64,000 nt of DNA from Enterocloster asparagiformis (lineage in GTDB: Bacteria; Bacillota; Clostridia; Lachnospirales; Lachnospiraceae), in the NCBI GenBank assembly GCA_018380885.1, contig JAGZSY010000017.1, positions 102,304-166,303 on the forward strand. Direction: 5' to 3'. Under the pieces are notes generated by a model. The model saw nothing but the letters and a program-made list of their open reading frames with translations, did not search any database and was not told the origin of the DNA. The position numbers and the translations under genes were made by a program. Shown one piece after another: positions 36,201 through 45,011 of the stretch (its first letter is position 1; each line of letters begins with the position of its first letter).

Positions 36201-37102
36201 CAAGGCATCTGTCCGCCATGATGGAGGCCCAGGCGAAGAAGGCCGGGATTGAATTTACAGTTCGCACGGAGGGGATTTCCCATCCTGCTTTTTACGGGGA
36301 TTCCCTGCGCATTGGACAGACGCTCATCAATCTTTTGAGCAACGCCATCAAGTTTACGCCCGAGGGCGGCCGGGTGGATTTCCTGACCGAGGAGCTATCC
36401 TCCGCCGGGAATGAGGACAGGGTCCGCTACCGCTTCACGGTCAGCGATACGGGAATCGGCATGTCGGAAGCCTTTCTCAAGATTGCCTTTGAGCCGTTTT
36501 GCCGCGGGGACGGCGTCGCGCGCATCGAGGGGACCGGGCTGGGCCTCAGCATCGTCCACGGGCTGGTGGGGCTGATGGGAGGCACGGTTTCCGTGAAAAG
36601 CAGGCCGGGCGAGGGCTCCTCCTTCCAGGTGGAGCTGGAATTTGAGACGGCGTCCGAGGAGAGCGCGCAGGCGGAGGACATCCCCGGCGCTGACCAGACC
36701 GGCGTGGTCAATCCCTTCTCCGGCAGGCGGTTTTTAATCGCGGAGGACAACGCGCTCAACGCGGAGATTCTCTGTGAAATCCTCAAAGGGCAGGGAGCGC
36801 AGATGGCGGTGAGACAGGACGGAGCGCAGGCGGTGGAGGCTTTCAGGGAATCACCTCCCGGCACCTACGACGCGGTCCTGATGGATATCCAGATGCCCAA
36901 CCTGAACGGATACGAGGCCTCCCGCGCCATCCGCGCCCTGGAGCGCCCCGACGCCAAAGCAATTCCGATCATTGCCCTGACGGCCAACGCCTTCGCGGAG
37001 GATATCCGGGCCGCCGCCAATGCGGGCATGACTGCGCATGTGGCAAAGCCCATCGATATAGCAGTGCTGCAGGCGACTCTGGCCAGAGTCCTGGAGCAAT
37101 GA
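33230..37102 (+). CDS. Multi-PAS hybrid histidine kinase / response regulator
   Basis: 1290 residues, soluble, with no membrane helix seen. The first ~890 residues are a row of PAS-type sensor domains. At least four are clear (about 8-105, 130-255, 258-355, 365-490), with further PAS-like segments to ~890. Two carry a cysteine cluster (DASCPFC; GKTCHAAIHGLDAPCSFC). The kinase core has an H-box FLSAMSHDIRTPMNAIMG with His920, then a HATPase with NLLSNAIKFTPEGG, DTGIGM and GTGLGLS. A receiver domain (~1165-1288) has LMDIQMPNLNG. Preceded by AAAAGGAGG. It is a candidate phosphodonor for the upstream EAL response regulator. Confidence 0.93.
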   Translation: MAEDKLSIEQLTAVLDHVPVAVFVSAVDDRRLLYANGTAREMFLQADVEEAACYTVAGFDASCPFCRIGQLDRSKLLVREYRHPVNGRVYQLSGKIIDWGREEAHIEYILDITDRKLEAELTRANEKMEDTRLELDHLINSIPGGIASYRVENGRFIPVFFTDGTSELAGFSREDYEKLPLDDALDLIYEQDRPRVRAAALAAVESGEVLDISYRMRHKDGNLVWVRLNGRRMGPRAESSRFYAVLTNMFSDVGSVASESADGVYVIDKDTFELLYINESRKLDAYEEICVGKTCHAAIHGLDAPCSFCTLRTYGPDEQEHEITVEKTGLVYTVRVKESIWNGIPAYIMYIRDVTEEVRARREKERLEQYFQTLVKNLPGGIAVLCRAPDGGLEAEYVSEGFAAMLRMTVKEVEETYRGNIFAGIHPEDIGGNQIKLEEFICSGEEHREYSARFRRGDGSYVWIRAHVSLLRGPDGILRLYCVCTDIDRLVAEKERMGRQYEELILQHYRTSGPGTLILGHCNITRDKILDIQDLTGSGRLKAFGRDCGAFFAGIAGLIEGEEERRDFLNTYLRAPSLAAFGRGDTELVRRCFIQLPGESKGRYVEFQMNMLEAPDTGDITGILSVFDVTDRIISERILRLLSVTSHDYVLDLDLREDSYTLLARRENASRVPPPKGCYSKRVAFMAKSVVVPRDREAYAGALAAEEIERRLRESGLYTFAYSIEDESGGIRAKNITVSPIDLRLGRVSLVCTDITGSVREQQNLLSILAYTFELAGIINVRDGSFVMYTREMILENLPPYVSRNYRAAQERFAKAYAQESREEARRQFRLETMLQRLDETPAGYEFVLPFCGRGEEKLQYKQINVLWGNQSHETICMVRADVTEALAAERQAKCALEKALVSAEEANRAKSNFLSAMSHDIRTPMNAIMGMTALAPAHLDDREWMEDCLGKISISSKHLLSLINDVLDMSRIERDQLTLNPVPLSIHELTRHLSAMMEAQAKKAGIEFTVRTEGISHPAFYGDSLRIGQTLINLLSNAIKFTPEGGRVDFLTEELSSAGNEDRVRYRFTVSDTGIGMSEAFLKIAFEPFCRGDGVARIEGTGLGLSIVHGLVGLMGGTVSVKSRPGEGSSFQVELEFETASEESAQAEDIPGADQTGVVNPFSGRRFLIAEDNALNAEILCEILKGQGAQMAVRQDGAQAVEAFRESPPGTYDAVLMDIQMPNLNGYEASRAIRALERPDAKAIPIIALTANAFAEDIRAAANAGMTAHVAKPIDIAVLQATLARVLEQ

Positions 37103-37184
37103 GAAGCGGCGGAGAGATAACAATTTTGCAGCAGATGTCCAGGTTTGGGAATCGCGCGGCGGGAAGAATGAGGAGCTAAAATCC

Positions 37185-39815
37185 ATGCAGAAAACTGTAA
37201 AAGCAAAGGAGCGGTCTGTAGTCCGGGGGCAGCGGCTGAGTGTTGTCAGCACGGCGATCCTCATCCTGCTGATGATCTGCTACCTGGTCATGACCATCCG
37301 CAACTCCGCCAGCCTGGCAGCACAGACGGAGATCATATCGAACCATCCCTTTGAGGTCGTGATTTCCGCCGGCGACGTAAAGCTCTATGTGTCTGAAATG
37401 AGCCTGAGGACCGGGCGGCTGGAGCGCCACTACAGCGCCGACGACGTGGCGTTTGCCAGGGCCAGCCTTGAGGAGCTCTACCAAGCGCTGCAAGCGCCGG
37501 TGGATCAGATTGAGGAGCTGTATCTGGGGAACGAGGAGGATATCGGGGCATTAAAGAGCATACTCATGCGCTTGCGGGCGGAGCAGACGGACTATCTGGG
37601 CTTCTGCTCCCGTGAAAACATCGTGGCGGGGGATATTGAGGCCTACGCCAGGGAGCACCTGCAGCCCCTCTACGATGAGGCGCTTCGCCAGACGGAAGAG
37701 ATTATTTCCACCGCCCAGATCAAAAAGGTGGGGTATGGGGCCACTGCGGAACGGCTGCGTCAGGCAAGCCTGTCCGGCTCCGTTGTGCTGATGGGAATGA
37801 TGATGATGGTGCTGCTGGTCTCCCAGTATGTCCTTCACCGCCAGCGGAAGGAGCTGGTTTACCGCAGCAGGCTGTTTGACAACCTGTCCCTGAGCATCGA
37901 CGACGCGTTTATCATCCGCGACGCAAGGACAGGCGCCATCAGCTACCGCGGGCTGAATCTGGAGCGGATTCTGGGCGTTCCCGTCAGGGACGAGGAAAGC
38001 CTCTACCAGGGGATGAAGGAGGAGGACGCCCGGGAGTTCAGGGAGAAGATCGGCGATCCCGATTTTATTTCACCCTTTGAAAAGCTGGTGGAATATACAA
38101 AGCCAGACAGGGAAAAGCGCTATATGCTGATCCGGGTCTACCGGGCGGAGGACCTGAACACGCCGCAGCTCATCACCGTATTTTCCGACCGCACCGAGGA
38201 GGTCCGCTCGCGCCAGGTGCTGCAGGAGGCTATGGTAACCGCGGAGCACGCCAACATGGCCAAGAGCGAGTTCCTGTCCCGGATGAGCCATGAAATCCGC
38301 ACGCCTTTAAACGCTATTATTGGCATGACCACCATCGCGGCGGCCTCGGTCAAAGATCACGTCAGGGTGGAGGACTGCCTGGCGAAAATCAGCTTCTCGT
38401 CCAAGCATCTGCTGATGCTGATCAACGACGTGCTGGATATGTCAAAGATCGAGAGCAGCAAAATGGTGCTGCAGAACGAACCCTTCGATATCTTTGAGAT
38501 TGTCAACGGCTTTGTCTCAACCGTTTACGCGCAGGCAAAGGAGAAGGGCATCAAGTTTACGGAAACCATGGAGGGCTTTGGCGGGGACACCGTATTGATC
38601 GGCGATTCCCTGCGGCTCAACCAGATTCTCCTGAATCTCAGCTCCAACGCGGTGAAGTTTACCGCTCCGGGGGGCGCCATCCGTTTAACTGTTTCACGGC
38701 ATAAGAGCGGAACCACCACCGACGACATTCGCTTTATTCTCTCCGACACAGGAATCGGCATGACCAAGGAGGCTGTCCAGCGCATTTTCCAGCCCTTTGA
38801 ACAGGCCGATGCCTCCATTGCGAAGCGATTTGGCGGCACGGGGCTGGGCATGTCGATCACCCGGAACCTGATCATGCTGATGGGCGGTCAGATCCAGGTT
38901 GAGAGCGAACCCGGCGTGGGCACTACCTGCATTGTGGACCTGCCGTTCAAAAAAGGGGAAGAAAACAGCGTGGTGGAGCCCGATTTTGAACAACAGGGGC
39001 TGCGGGCGCTGATTGTGGACGACGAGCAGCAGGTCTGCGAACAGACCGCCGCGCTTCTGGAAAAAATCAAGATATCCGCAGAGTGGCGCCTGTCGGGCGC
39101 CCGGGCTGTGGAACGGGTGAGGGAGGCGCACCGGCAGGGGCGGGATATCGACCTGTGTCTTATTGACTGGAAAATGCCGGATATGGACGGCGTGGAGGTG
39201 ACACGCCGTATCCGCCGGGAGGTGGGAAACGCCGTCCCCATTGTGATGATCTCCGCCTATGATATATCGGAGGTGGAGGAGGAGGCGCGGGAGGCGGGAG
39301 TCAACGGGTTCCTTCCCAAACCACTTTACCGCTCCTCCGTCTACGCCGCCATCAAGACGGCGCTGGAGCATAAAGGTCAGCCGTTTGCAGACGGGGAAGA
39401 AAAGACGGCAAAGCTGCCCCTTAAGGGCCTGCGTCTGCTGATGGCGGAGGACAACGCCCTCAACCAGGAGATCGCGGCCACGCTTTTGCGCATGAACGGG
39501 GCTGCGGTGGACTGTGTGGAGGACGGACGGCAGGCGCTTGAGGCATTTCTGGCCTCAAAGCCCGGCGACTACGATGCCATCCTGGTGGATGTGCAGATGC
39601 CGGTGATGGACGGGCACGAGGCTGCCAGACGCATCCGCTGCTCAGAGCACCCGATGGCGCGCAGGATCCCCATCATCGCCACAACGGCCAACGCGTTCAG
39701 CGATGATATCTCCGCCGCCCTGGCCTCCGGGATGAACGCCCATGTCAGCAAGCCGCTGGATGTGGCGCAGCTTTGTAAAACGCTTTCGGATTGTATCCGC
39801 AAAGCCAGCCTTTAA
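37185..39815 (+). CDS. Membrane hybrid histidine kinase with two receiver domains
   Basis: 876 residues. Membrane helix 1 (~17-38) and helix 2 (~197-218) enclose a ~160-residue extracytoplasmic helical domain. A short PAS-like region follows, then HisKA with FLSRMSHEIRTPLNAIIG (His369), HATPase (NLSSNAVKFTAPGG, DTGIGM, GTGLGMS) and two receivers: ALIVDDEQQ with LIDWKMPDMDG, and LMAEDNALN with LVDVQMPVMDG. The GAGGAG ribosome binding site lies 9 bases before the ATG. There is no DNA-binding output, so signalling is by phosphotransfer, probably to the REC-EAL protein of the same operon. Confidence 0.93.
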   Translation: MQKTVKAKERSVVRGQRLSVVSTAILILLMICYLVMTIRNSASLAAQTEIISNHPFEVVISAGDVKLYVSEMSLRTGRLERHYSADDVAFARASLEELYQALQAPVDQIEELYLGNEEDIGALKSILMRLRAEQTDYLGFCSRENIVAGDIEAYAREHLQPLYDEALRQTEEIISTAQIKKVGYGATAERLRQASLSGSVVLMGMMMMVLLVSQYVLHRQRKELVYRSRLFDNLSLSIDDAFIIRDARTGAISYRGLNLERILGVPVRDEESLYQGMKEEDAREFREKIGDPDFISPFEKLVEYTKPDREKRYMLIRVYRAEDLNTPQLITVFSDRTEEVRSRQVLQEAMVTAEHANMAKSEFLSRMSHEIRTPLNAIIGMTTIAAASVKDHVRVEDCLAKISFSSKHLLMLINDVLDMSKIESSKMVLQNEPFDIFEIVNGFVSTVYAQAKEKGIKFTETMEGFGGDTVLIGDSLRLNQILLNLSSNAVKFTAPGGAIRLTVSRHKSGTTTDDIRFILSDTGIGMTKEAVQRIFQPFEQADASIAKRFGGTGLGMSITRNLIMLMGGQIQVESEPGVGTTCIVDLPFKKGEENSVVEPDFEQQGLRALIVDDEQQVCEQTAALLEKIKISAEWRLSGARAVERVREAHRQGRDIDLCLIDWKMPDMDGVEVTRRIRREVGNAVPIVMISAYDISEVEEEAREAGVNGFLPKPLYRSSVYAAIKTALEHKGQPFADGEEKTAKLPLKGLRLLMAEDNALNQEIAATLLRMNGAAVDCVEDGRQALEAFLASKPGDYDAILVDVQMPVMDGHEAARRIRCSEHPMARRIPIIATTANAFSDDISAALASGMNAHVSKPLDVAQLCKTLSDCIRKASL

Positions 39816-39948
39816 AAACGGGCGTGGGCGTGTCAGACGCGCCCGCGCCAAGTGATTGCGATATTCCGTAAGAAAACTGAGGATACCGCTTAGAGGGGCA
39901 GCAGGAGAATTGCGGCTGTCACGATTGTCCAAAGGAGCGAGATCGAGT

Positions 39949-42756
39949 ATGGAAAAAAGGCTCAAAAAACAAATCAGGCAGGGATTCGCCGTCCTACTGG
40001 GCGCGGTTCTATCCGCCTCTCTGAGCACGGAAACGCTGGCAGGGGAGGAGCCGCGCGTCCTGCGGGTTCCTTTCTCTCAGGTGGCGGGACTCACCGAGAC
40101 GGCGGCGGACGGCAGCCGCCAGGGGCTGGTGGTGGACTATCTCAACGAGATCGCCAAGTACACCGGCTGGGAGTACGAGTATATAGACACCGACAGCGAG
40201 CATATAGTCAGTGAGTTTCTTGACGGCGGGTATGATCTGATGGGGGGCACTTACTATTCCCCTGGTTTTGAGGAGCTCTTCGCTTACCCGGATTACAACA
40301 TCGGGTCCAGTAAATCCGTGCTCATGGCCCGCCTGGACGATGACAGCGTGAACAGCTACGATCTGCGCAGTCTGAACGGCAAGACCATTGGCGTCTATGA
40401 ACGGGCGTCTGAGAACGTCCGCCGGTTGCAGGAGTATCTGTCCATGAACAGCCTGGACTGTGAAATCCGCAGCTACAGCTTTGAACAGCTGACGCCGGAT
40501 GGAAAGCTCTACCCCTATCTGGAAAACGGAGAGGTCGATCTGCTTCTGGGAAACGGGTTTGAGGACCCGCCGGAATTTCGGATCGTGGCAGCCTTTGAGT
40601 CGCAGCCCTACTATATCGTGACCAACGTGGGCAACCAGGAGGTGTTGGACGGGCTGAACATGGCCCTGGAGAGGATAGCGGACTCCAACCCCAACTTCGG
40701 CGCGGAGCAGTATGCGGCCAATTTCTACAGCGAGGGCTCCATTGACATTCGGCTCAGCGAGGCGGAGCGCGACTATGTCCGGCGCAGAGGGGCGGTGACG
40801 GTGGCTGTGCCTGAGAGCTACCATCCCCTGTTCTGCCTCAACAGTGAGGAGAGCCTTCACCGTGGAATTGTGCCCGATATCCTCGATGAGGTATCAAGGT
40901 TTACAGGGCTTACCTTTACCTATGTCACCGCGGACACCTATGGCGATGGGGTCCGCATGGTCCGGGAGGGGGAGGCGGATCTGCTCTGTTTTTACACGGG
41001 CACGGAGGAGCAGTCTGCCCGGCAGGGACTGACGCTCACATCGCCCTATGTGAATATGAATTATATCGTGGTGCGCAATAAGGCGTCCACCTATCCGGAC
41101 GATGGGCTGCTCTGCGCTGTGGTCGAGGGGCAGCTGCTGCCCGCCGGGATCGCGGCGGACAAGGTGCAGGCGTATTCCACAGTCACCGACGCGCTCATGG
41201 CGGTGAACCGGGGCAAAGCGGACTTTATGTACGGCCTGGCCGGCCGGCTGGAGCGGGATATCCAGCGCTACCATTTTTCCAATCTGGTGCCAGTGACCCC
41301 GGTCAACGACCGCAGCGACCTCTGCATTGCGCTGAGGCGGCCCTGCGATCCCGATCTGCTGACCATCCTCAACAAGGGCATCAACAATATTTCCCCCAAG
41401 GAGCGGTCCATGATCCTGGACCGGAACATGGTCTCGATCGGGACCAGCGGGCTCTCGATGATGGAGCTCATCTATGCCAACCCTGTGACCTTTATCGGCG
41501 TGCTGACGTTGATCCTGCTTCTGGTGGTGGCGCTGGTGCTGGGGAGCTACCGGACCCGAATGCGCACCGCCATTATCAAGAACAATTTGGAGAAGGCCGA
41601 GGCCGAGAGCCGCGCCAAGGGAGAGTTTCTCTCACGCATGAGCCATGAGCTGCGCACCCCTATGAACGCGGTGGTGGGGCTCACGGACCTCACCGGCATG
41701 ATGGAGAATGTGCCGGCCGACGTGCAGGAAAATCTGTCGAAGCTGCGCGCCTCCTCCCACTATATGCTGGATCTCATCAACGATATACTGGACATGAGCC
41801 GCATCGACAGCGGAAAGCTGTCTCTGGCCAGCGAACCATTTTCTCTGAAGCGCATGCTGGATGAGATTCAGGCCATGATGGAGACGGAGGCGCAGCGGCG
41901 CGGCTTGACGTACAAGCTGGAAACTGAGATCGCTCACAGCGACCTCACCGGCGACGTCATTCGCCTTCGGCAGGTGCTCACCAACCTGCTGTCCAACGCC
42001 TTCAAATTCACACCGGAGGGTGGATTGGTCCTTTTGCGGGTGACCGAGGAGGAGGGCTCGGAGTCTGAGGCTGCCTTTACGTTCCGGGTGATCGACAGCG
42101 GCGTGGGTATCCTGCCGGAGGACCAGAAGCGTATTTTCGAGAGCTTTGAGCAGGTGGGCACCAGCCGTTCAAGGAGCCAGGGAACCGGCCTGGGCCTGCC
42201 GATCAGCAGCAATATTGTCGGGAAGATGGGCGGCGAGCTGCGGGTTCATAGCCAGCCGGACCAGGGAAGTGAATTCTACTTCACCGTCACCCTGCCCTTA
42301 AGTCCGTCCCAGGAGCCCTGCGGGGAAGGCGGTGACGGACAGCCGGAGGACCTGGGACTTGACGGCGCCGTGATCCTTCTGGCGGAGGACAACGATCTCA
42401 ACGCCGAGATTGCGGCGCAGCTGCTGGAGATCAAGGGAGCAAGGGTGTGCCGGAGCGCGAACGGCAGGCAGGCGCTGGAACGGTTCTCAGAGAGCCGTAC
42501 GGGCGAGTTCCAGGCGATTCTGATGGATATCCAGATGCCCGAGATGAACGGGCTGGAGGCTGCCCGCGCCATCCGCGCCCTGGACCGCCCGGACGCTGCC
42601 GCTGTCCCCATTATTGCCATGACCGCCAATACCTTCCAGGAGGACGTGGACGCGGCTATGGCCGCGGGCATGAACGGCTTTATCCCAAAGCCGCTGGATG
42701 TGAACTATCTCTACCGCCTGCTGGGTGAACTGCTGCACCGCGCGGACTCTGTGTGA
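39949..42756 (+). CDS. BvgS/EvgS-like hybrid histidine kinase with two family-3 solute-binding sensor domains
   Basis: 935 residues. ATG 39949 follows AAAGGAG and begins a signal-anchor (KRLKKQIRQGFAVLLGAVL). An upstream in-frame extension to 39856 is not supported. Two consecutive SBP_bac_3-type (amino-acid-binding) modules occupy ~40-270 and ~280-500, then a membrane helix (FIGVLTLILLLVVALVLGSY). HisKA has FLSRMSHELRTPMNAVVG (His566), the HATPase has NLLSNAFKFTPEGG and GTGLGLP, and the receiver has LMDIQMPEMNG. It would sense a small molecule outside the cell through Venus-flytrap domains. It is the last gene of the signalling operon. Confidence 0.93.
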   Translation: MEKRLKKQIRQGFAVLLGAVLSASLSTETLAGEEPRVLRVPFSQVAGLTETAADGSRQGLVVDYLNEIAKYTGWEYEYIDTDSEHIVSEFLDGGYDLMGGTYYSPGFEELFAYPDYNIGSSKSVLMARLDDDSVNSYDLRSLNGKTIGVYERASENVRRLQEYLSMNSLDCEIRSYSFEQLTPDGKLYPYLENGEVDLLLGNGFEDPPEFRIVAAFESQPYYIVTNVGNQEVLDGLNMALERIADSNPNFGAEQYAANFYSEGSIDIRLSEAERDYVRRRGAVTVAVPESYHPLFCLNSEESLHRGIVPDILDEVSRFTGLTFTYVTADTYGDGVRMVREGEADLLCFYTGTEEQSARQGLTLTSPYVNMNYIVVRNKASTYPDDGLLCAVVEGQLLPAGIAADKVQAYSTVTDALMAVNRGKADFMYGLAGRLERDIQRYHFSNLVPVTPVNDRSDLCIALRRPCDPDLLTILNKGINNISPKERSMILDRNMVSIGTSGLSMMELIYANPVTFIGVLTLILLLVVALVLGSYRTRMRTAIIKNNLEKAEAESRAKGEFLSRMSHELRTPMNAVVGLTDLTGMMENVPADVQENLSKLRASSHYMLDLINDILDMSRIDSGKLSLASEPFSLKRMLDEIQAMMETEAQRRGLTYKLETEIAHSDLTGDVIRLRQVLTNLLSNAFKFTPEGGLVLLRVTEEEGSESEAAFTFRVIDSGVGILPEDQKRIFESFEQVGTSRSRSQGTGLGLPISSNIVGKMGGELRVHSQPDQGSEFYFTVTLPLSPSQEPCGEGGDGQPEDLGLDGAVILLAEDNDLNAEIAAQLLEIKGARVCRSANGRQALERFSESRTGEFQAILMDIQMPEMNGLEAARAIRALDRPDAAAVPIIAMTANTFQEDVDAAMAAGMNGFIPKPLDVNYLYRLLGELLHRADSV

Positions 42757-43082
42757 CGCGGTGAGGACTGGCGGGTGGGAGGGTGATACGCTGGTGGGGG
42801 TGGGCATGATATGATGGCGGATGTGATCGGGGAATCGTGACGACTGGGGACGTGATATTCTGCCAGGCTGGAGCGTGACGCCCCGGAGGATGGAAACAGA
42901 GTATCACCCCTGTCCGCCTCCCTTCCGGCCTCATTTCGCCCGTCCACTTTTCAATTCTATCAATATGCACAAAAAATCCCCCTCATATTGTTGAAAAAGA
43001 CAGTAGACTGTCAATCGCAAATGGTTTATTATAAATGTAACGTTTCAAGTTGAGATAAATAACGAAACAAGGCGGAATTTTG
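42757..43082. promoter_or_regulatory. Intergenic region with LacI-family promoter and operator
   Basis: 326 bases without a gene. The first ~200 are G-rich and then C-rich with no recognised element. A short hairpin GACAGT-AG-ACTGTC lies at 42999-43012. A -10-like TATAAA (43030-43035) with a weak -35 CTGTCA is followed immediately by TGTAACGTTTCA (43036-43047), a near-palindromic LacI-type operator. The regulator therefore probably represses itself. Confidence 0.55.
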
Positions 43083-44114
43083 ATGGAAAAGCAGCGGTAT
43101 AATCTCAAAGATGTGGCAAAATTGGCGGGGGTCAGCCTGGGGACGGCCTCAAAGGTGATCAACAACCAGTATGTGCGCCCCGAGGCGCGCCTGAAGGTGG
43201 AGGAAGCGATGCAGGAATTGTCCTACACGCCCAATGCCATTGCCAGGAGCTTAAAAGCCAATTCCACCAAGACCATCGGGATTATGATCCCCGACATTTC
43301 CAGCCCCGTGGTGGGCAAGGTGCTGCGAGGAATTGAGAAGATCAGCCGCGATTCCGGCTACAGCATCCTGTTGTACAACACCACCAGAAGCACCAGGCTT
43401 GAGGAGGACGCGATCCAGGCGTTTATGCGCAGCCAGGTGGACGGCATCATCTACCTTGGAAACACGGTGGGCGAGGAGATCGCCGAGGGTTTAAAGCGCA
43501 CGGGCGTGCCCGTGGTATTTGCCATGACCCAGTATCCGGACAAGTATTTTTCCAGCGTCACCATTGACAATGAGCAGGCGGCCTACCACGCGGTTACCTA
43601 CCTGTGCGGTATGGGCCACAAGCGCATCTGCCTGCTGGCGGGCGAGGCGGACGACCCCAACTCCGGGATTCCCAGAACCGAGGGGTATTGCCGGGCGCTG
43701 AGGGATCAGGGGCTTCCGGTGGACTTGTCCCTGGTGGTCTGCGGCGGATACCGCCTGGAGCGCGGCTATGAGGACATGAAAGAAATTCTGAAGCAGCGGG
43801 ATGATTTCACCGCAGTATTTGCGGTGTCGGACGACGTTGCCATCGGCGCGATGCGCGCGCTTCTGGAGGCGGGCCGCCGGGTGCCGGAGGATTTCTCGGT
43901 TGTGGGATTTGACGGGATCGAGATGGCCGAGTATACGTATCCGCGCCTGACCACCGTATCCCAGCCCTTTGAAAAGATCGGCGAGGAGGCTTCCAGGCTG
44001 CTGGTCAGCCGGATGAAGGATGGAAAGCGAGGCGGAAATCTGGTCCTGCCCTTCACGCTGCTGGAGCGCGAGTCTGTTCTCACGCTGGCAGAGGGCGCTG
44101 CCGTGAAAAGATAA
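43083..44114 (+). CDS. LacI-family transcriptional regulator
   Basis: 343 residues. The N-terminal helix-turn-helix and hinge are of LacI type (YNLKDVAKLAGVSLGTASKVINN, LSYTPNAIARSLK), followed by a periplasmic-binding-like effector domain (IGIMIPDISSPVVGKVL, FAVSDDVAIGAMRAL, VVGFDGIEMAEYTYPRLTTV). ATG 43083 was chosen over a TTG at 43080. Near-identical CGTTTCAAGTT operator sequences lie before this gene and before the following operon, so it should control both in response to a sugar or sugar phosphate. Confidence 0.93.
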   Translation: MEKQRYNLKDVAKLAGVSLGTASKVINNQYVRPEARLKVEEAMQELSYTPNAIARSLKANSTKTIGIMIPDISSPVVGKVLRGIEKISRDSGYSILLYNTTRSTRLEEDAIQAFMRSQVDGIIYLGNTVGEEIAEGLKRTGVPVVFAMTQYPDKYFSSVTIDNEQAAYHAVTYLCGMGHKRICLLAGEADDPNSGIPRTEGYCRALRDQGLPVDLSLVVCGGYRLERGYEDMKEILKQRDDFTAVFAVSDDVAIGAMRALLEAGRRVPEDFSVVGFDGIEMAEYTYPRLTTVSQPFEKIGEEASRLLVSRMKDGKRGGNLVLPFTLLERESVLTLAEGAAVKR

Positions 44115-44144
44115 ACGGGAGCGACCGTTTTTTTAAGCAAAAAA

Positions 44145-44156
44145 TGAAACGTTTCA
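44145..44156. promoter_or_regulatory. Perfect LacI-type operator before the disaccharide operon
   Basis: TGAAACGTTTCA is a perfect 12-base palindrome. CGTTTCAAGTT is shared with the site at 43041-43051 before the lacI-type gene. It lies 45 bases before the PHP-family gene start. Confidence 0.75.
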
Positions 44157-44200
44157 AGTTTTGCAAGATAGATAAAATATACAACAAAAAGGAGGAGCGT

Positions 44201-44920
44201 ATGGTTACAGCTGTAGAGACACATTATCACACCATCGCGTCGGGGCACGCGTACAGCACGGTTTTGGAGGGCGTGATGTACGCGAAAAAGTATGGCATGA
44301 AGGGACTGGCGGTCACGGACCACGGGCCAGCGATGCCGGGAGCTCCCCACATTTGGCATTTTGGCAATCAGTCGGCCATCGGTGAGGAGGTGGAGGGCAT
44401 CCGCATTTTTCGCGGAGCGGAGGCCAACATCATGGACTATGACGGCGGGCTGGACATTACGGAGGAGTACTTAAAAAAGCTGGACTGGGTGATCGCCTCC
44501 TACCACGTGGGCTGCTGTCCGCCCTCCTCGGTGGAGGACCACACCAGAGGGTATTTGAAGATTCTGGAAAATCCCTATGTGGATGCCCTGGGGCACAGCG
44601 GCAACGACGACTACGTGTACGACTACGAGACGGTGGTCCGGGAGATGAAGCGCCTGGGCAAGGTGATGGAGATCAACAACCACTCGCCCATCGGCCGCCC
44701 CGGCTCAGGGGAGCGCTGCCCGGTGATCGCCAGGCTGTGCGCAGTGTATGAGGTGCCGGTGGTGATCTCCACGGACGCGCATTTTGCGGCAAAGATCGGA
44801 CAGGCGGACTGGGCTTTTGAGATGCTGGAATCCGTGGGCTATCCCAAGGAGCTGATCCTGAACCGGGATCTGGAAACCTTCGAGCGGTATCTGGCCTCCC
44901 GGCCGAGAATGCGCGGGTAA
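44201..44920 (+). CDS. PHP-domain phosphoesterase (YcdX-like)
   Basis: A 239-residue PHP-fold metal-dependent phosphatase. Metal-ligand motifs are ETHYHTIASGHAYS at the start, VTDHGPAMPG, RIFRGAEANIMD, VIASYHVGC, EINNHSP and STDAHFA. The ATG at 44201 is preceded by AAAAAGGAGG. Family members of this type (YcdX) remove phosphate from small substrates. In this operon it may dephosphorylate a sugar phosphate to relieve accumulation, but this is inference. It is the first gene behind the perfect operator. Confidence 0.85.
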   Translation: MVTAVETHYHTIASGHAYSTVLEGVMYAKKYGMKGLAVTDHGPAMPGAPHIWHFGNQSAIGEEVEGIRIFRGAEANIMDYDGGLDITEEYLKKLDWVIASYHVGCCPPSSVEDHTRGYLKILENPYVDALGHSGNDDYVYDYETVVREMKRLGKVMEINNHSPIGRPGSGERCPVIARLCAVYEVPVVISTDAHFAAKIGQADWAFEMLESVGYPKELILNRDLETFERYLASRPRMRG

Positions 44921-45011
44921 GCGCAGCCTGTTACATAAGCCGGCCGTGCGTTGCGGCCCGGCCAGACATGAATCAGTTATCAAATTATAACAAATAAAAG
45001 GAGAACGTATC

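Noticed and set aside
36865..37264. Possible antisense genes over the kinase junction at 37.1 kb
   Set aside because: Short overlapping frames without ribosome binding sites or motifs; the 82-base gap between the kinase genes is ordinary.
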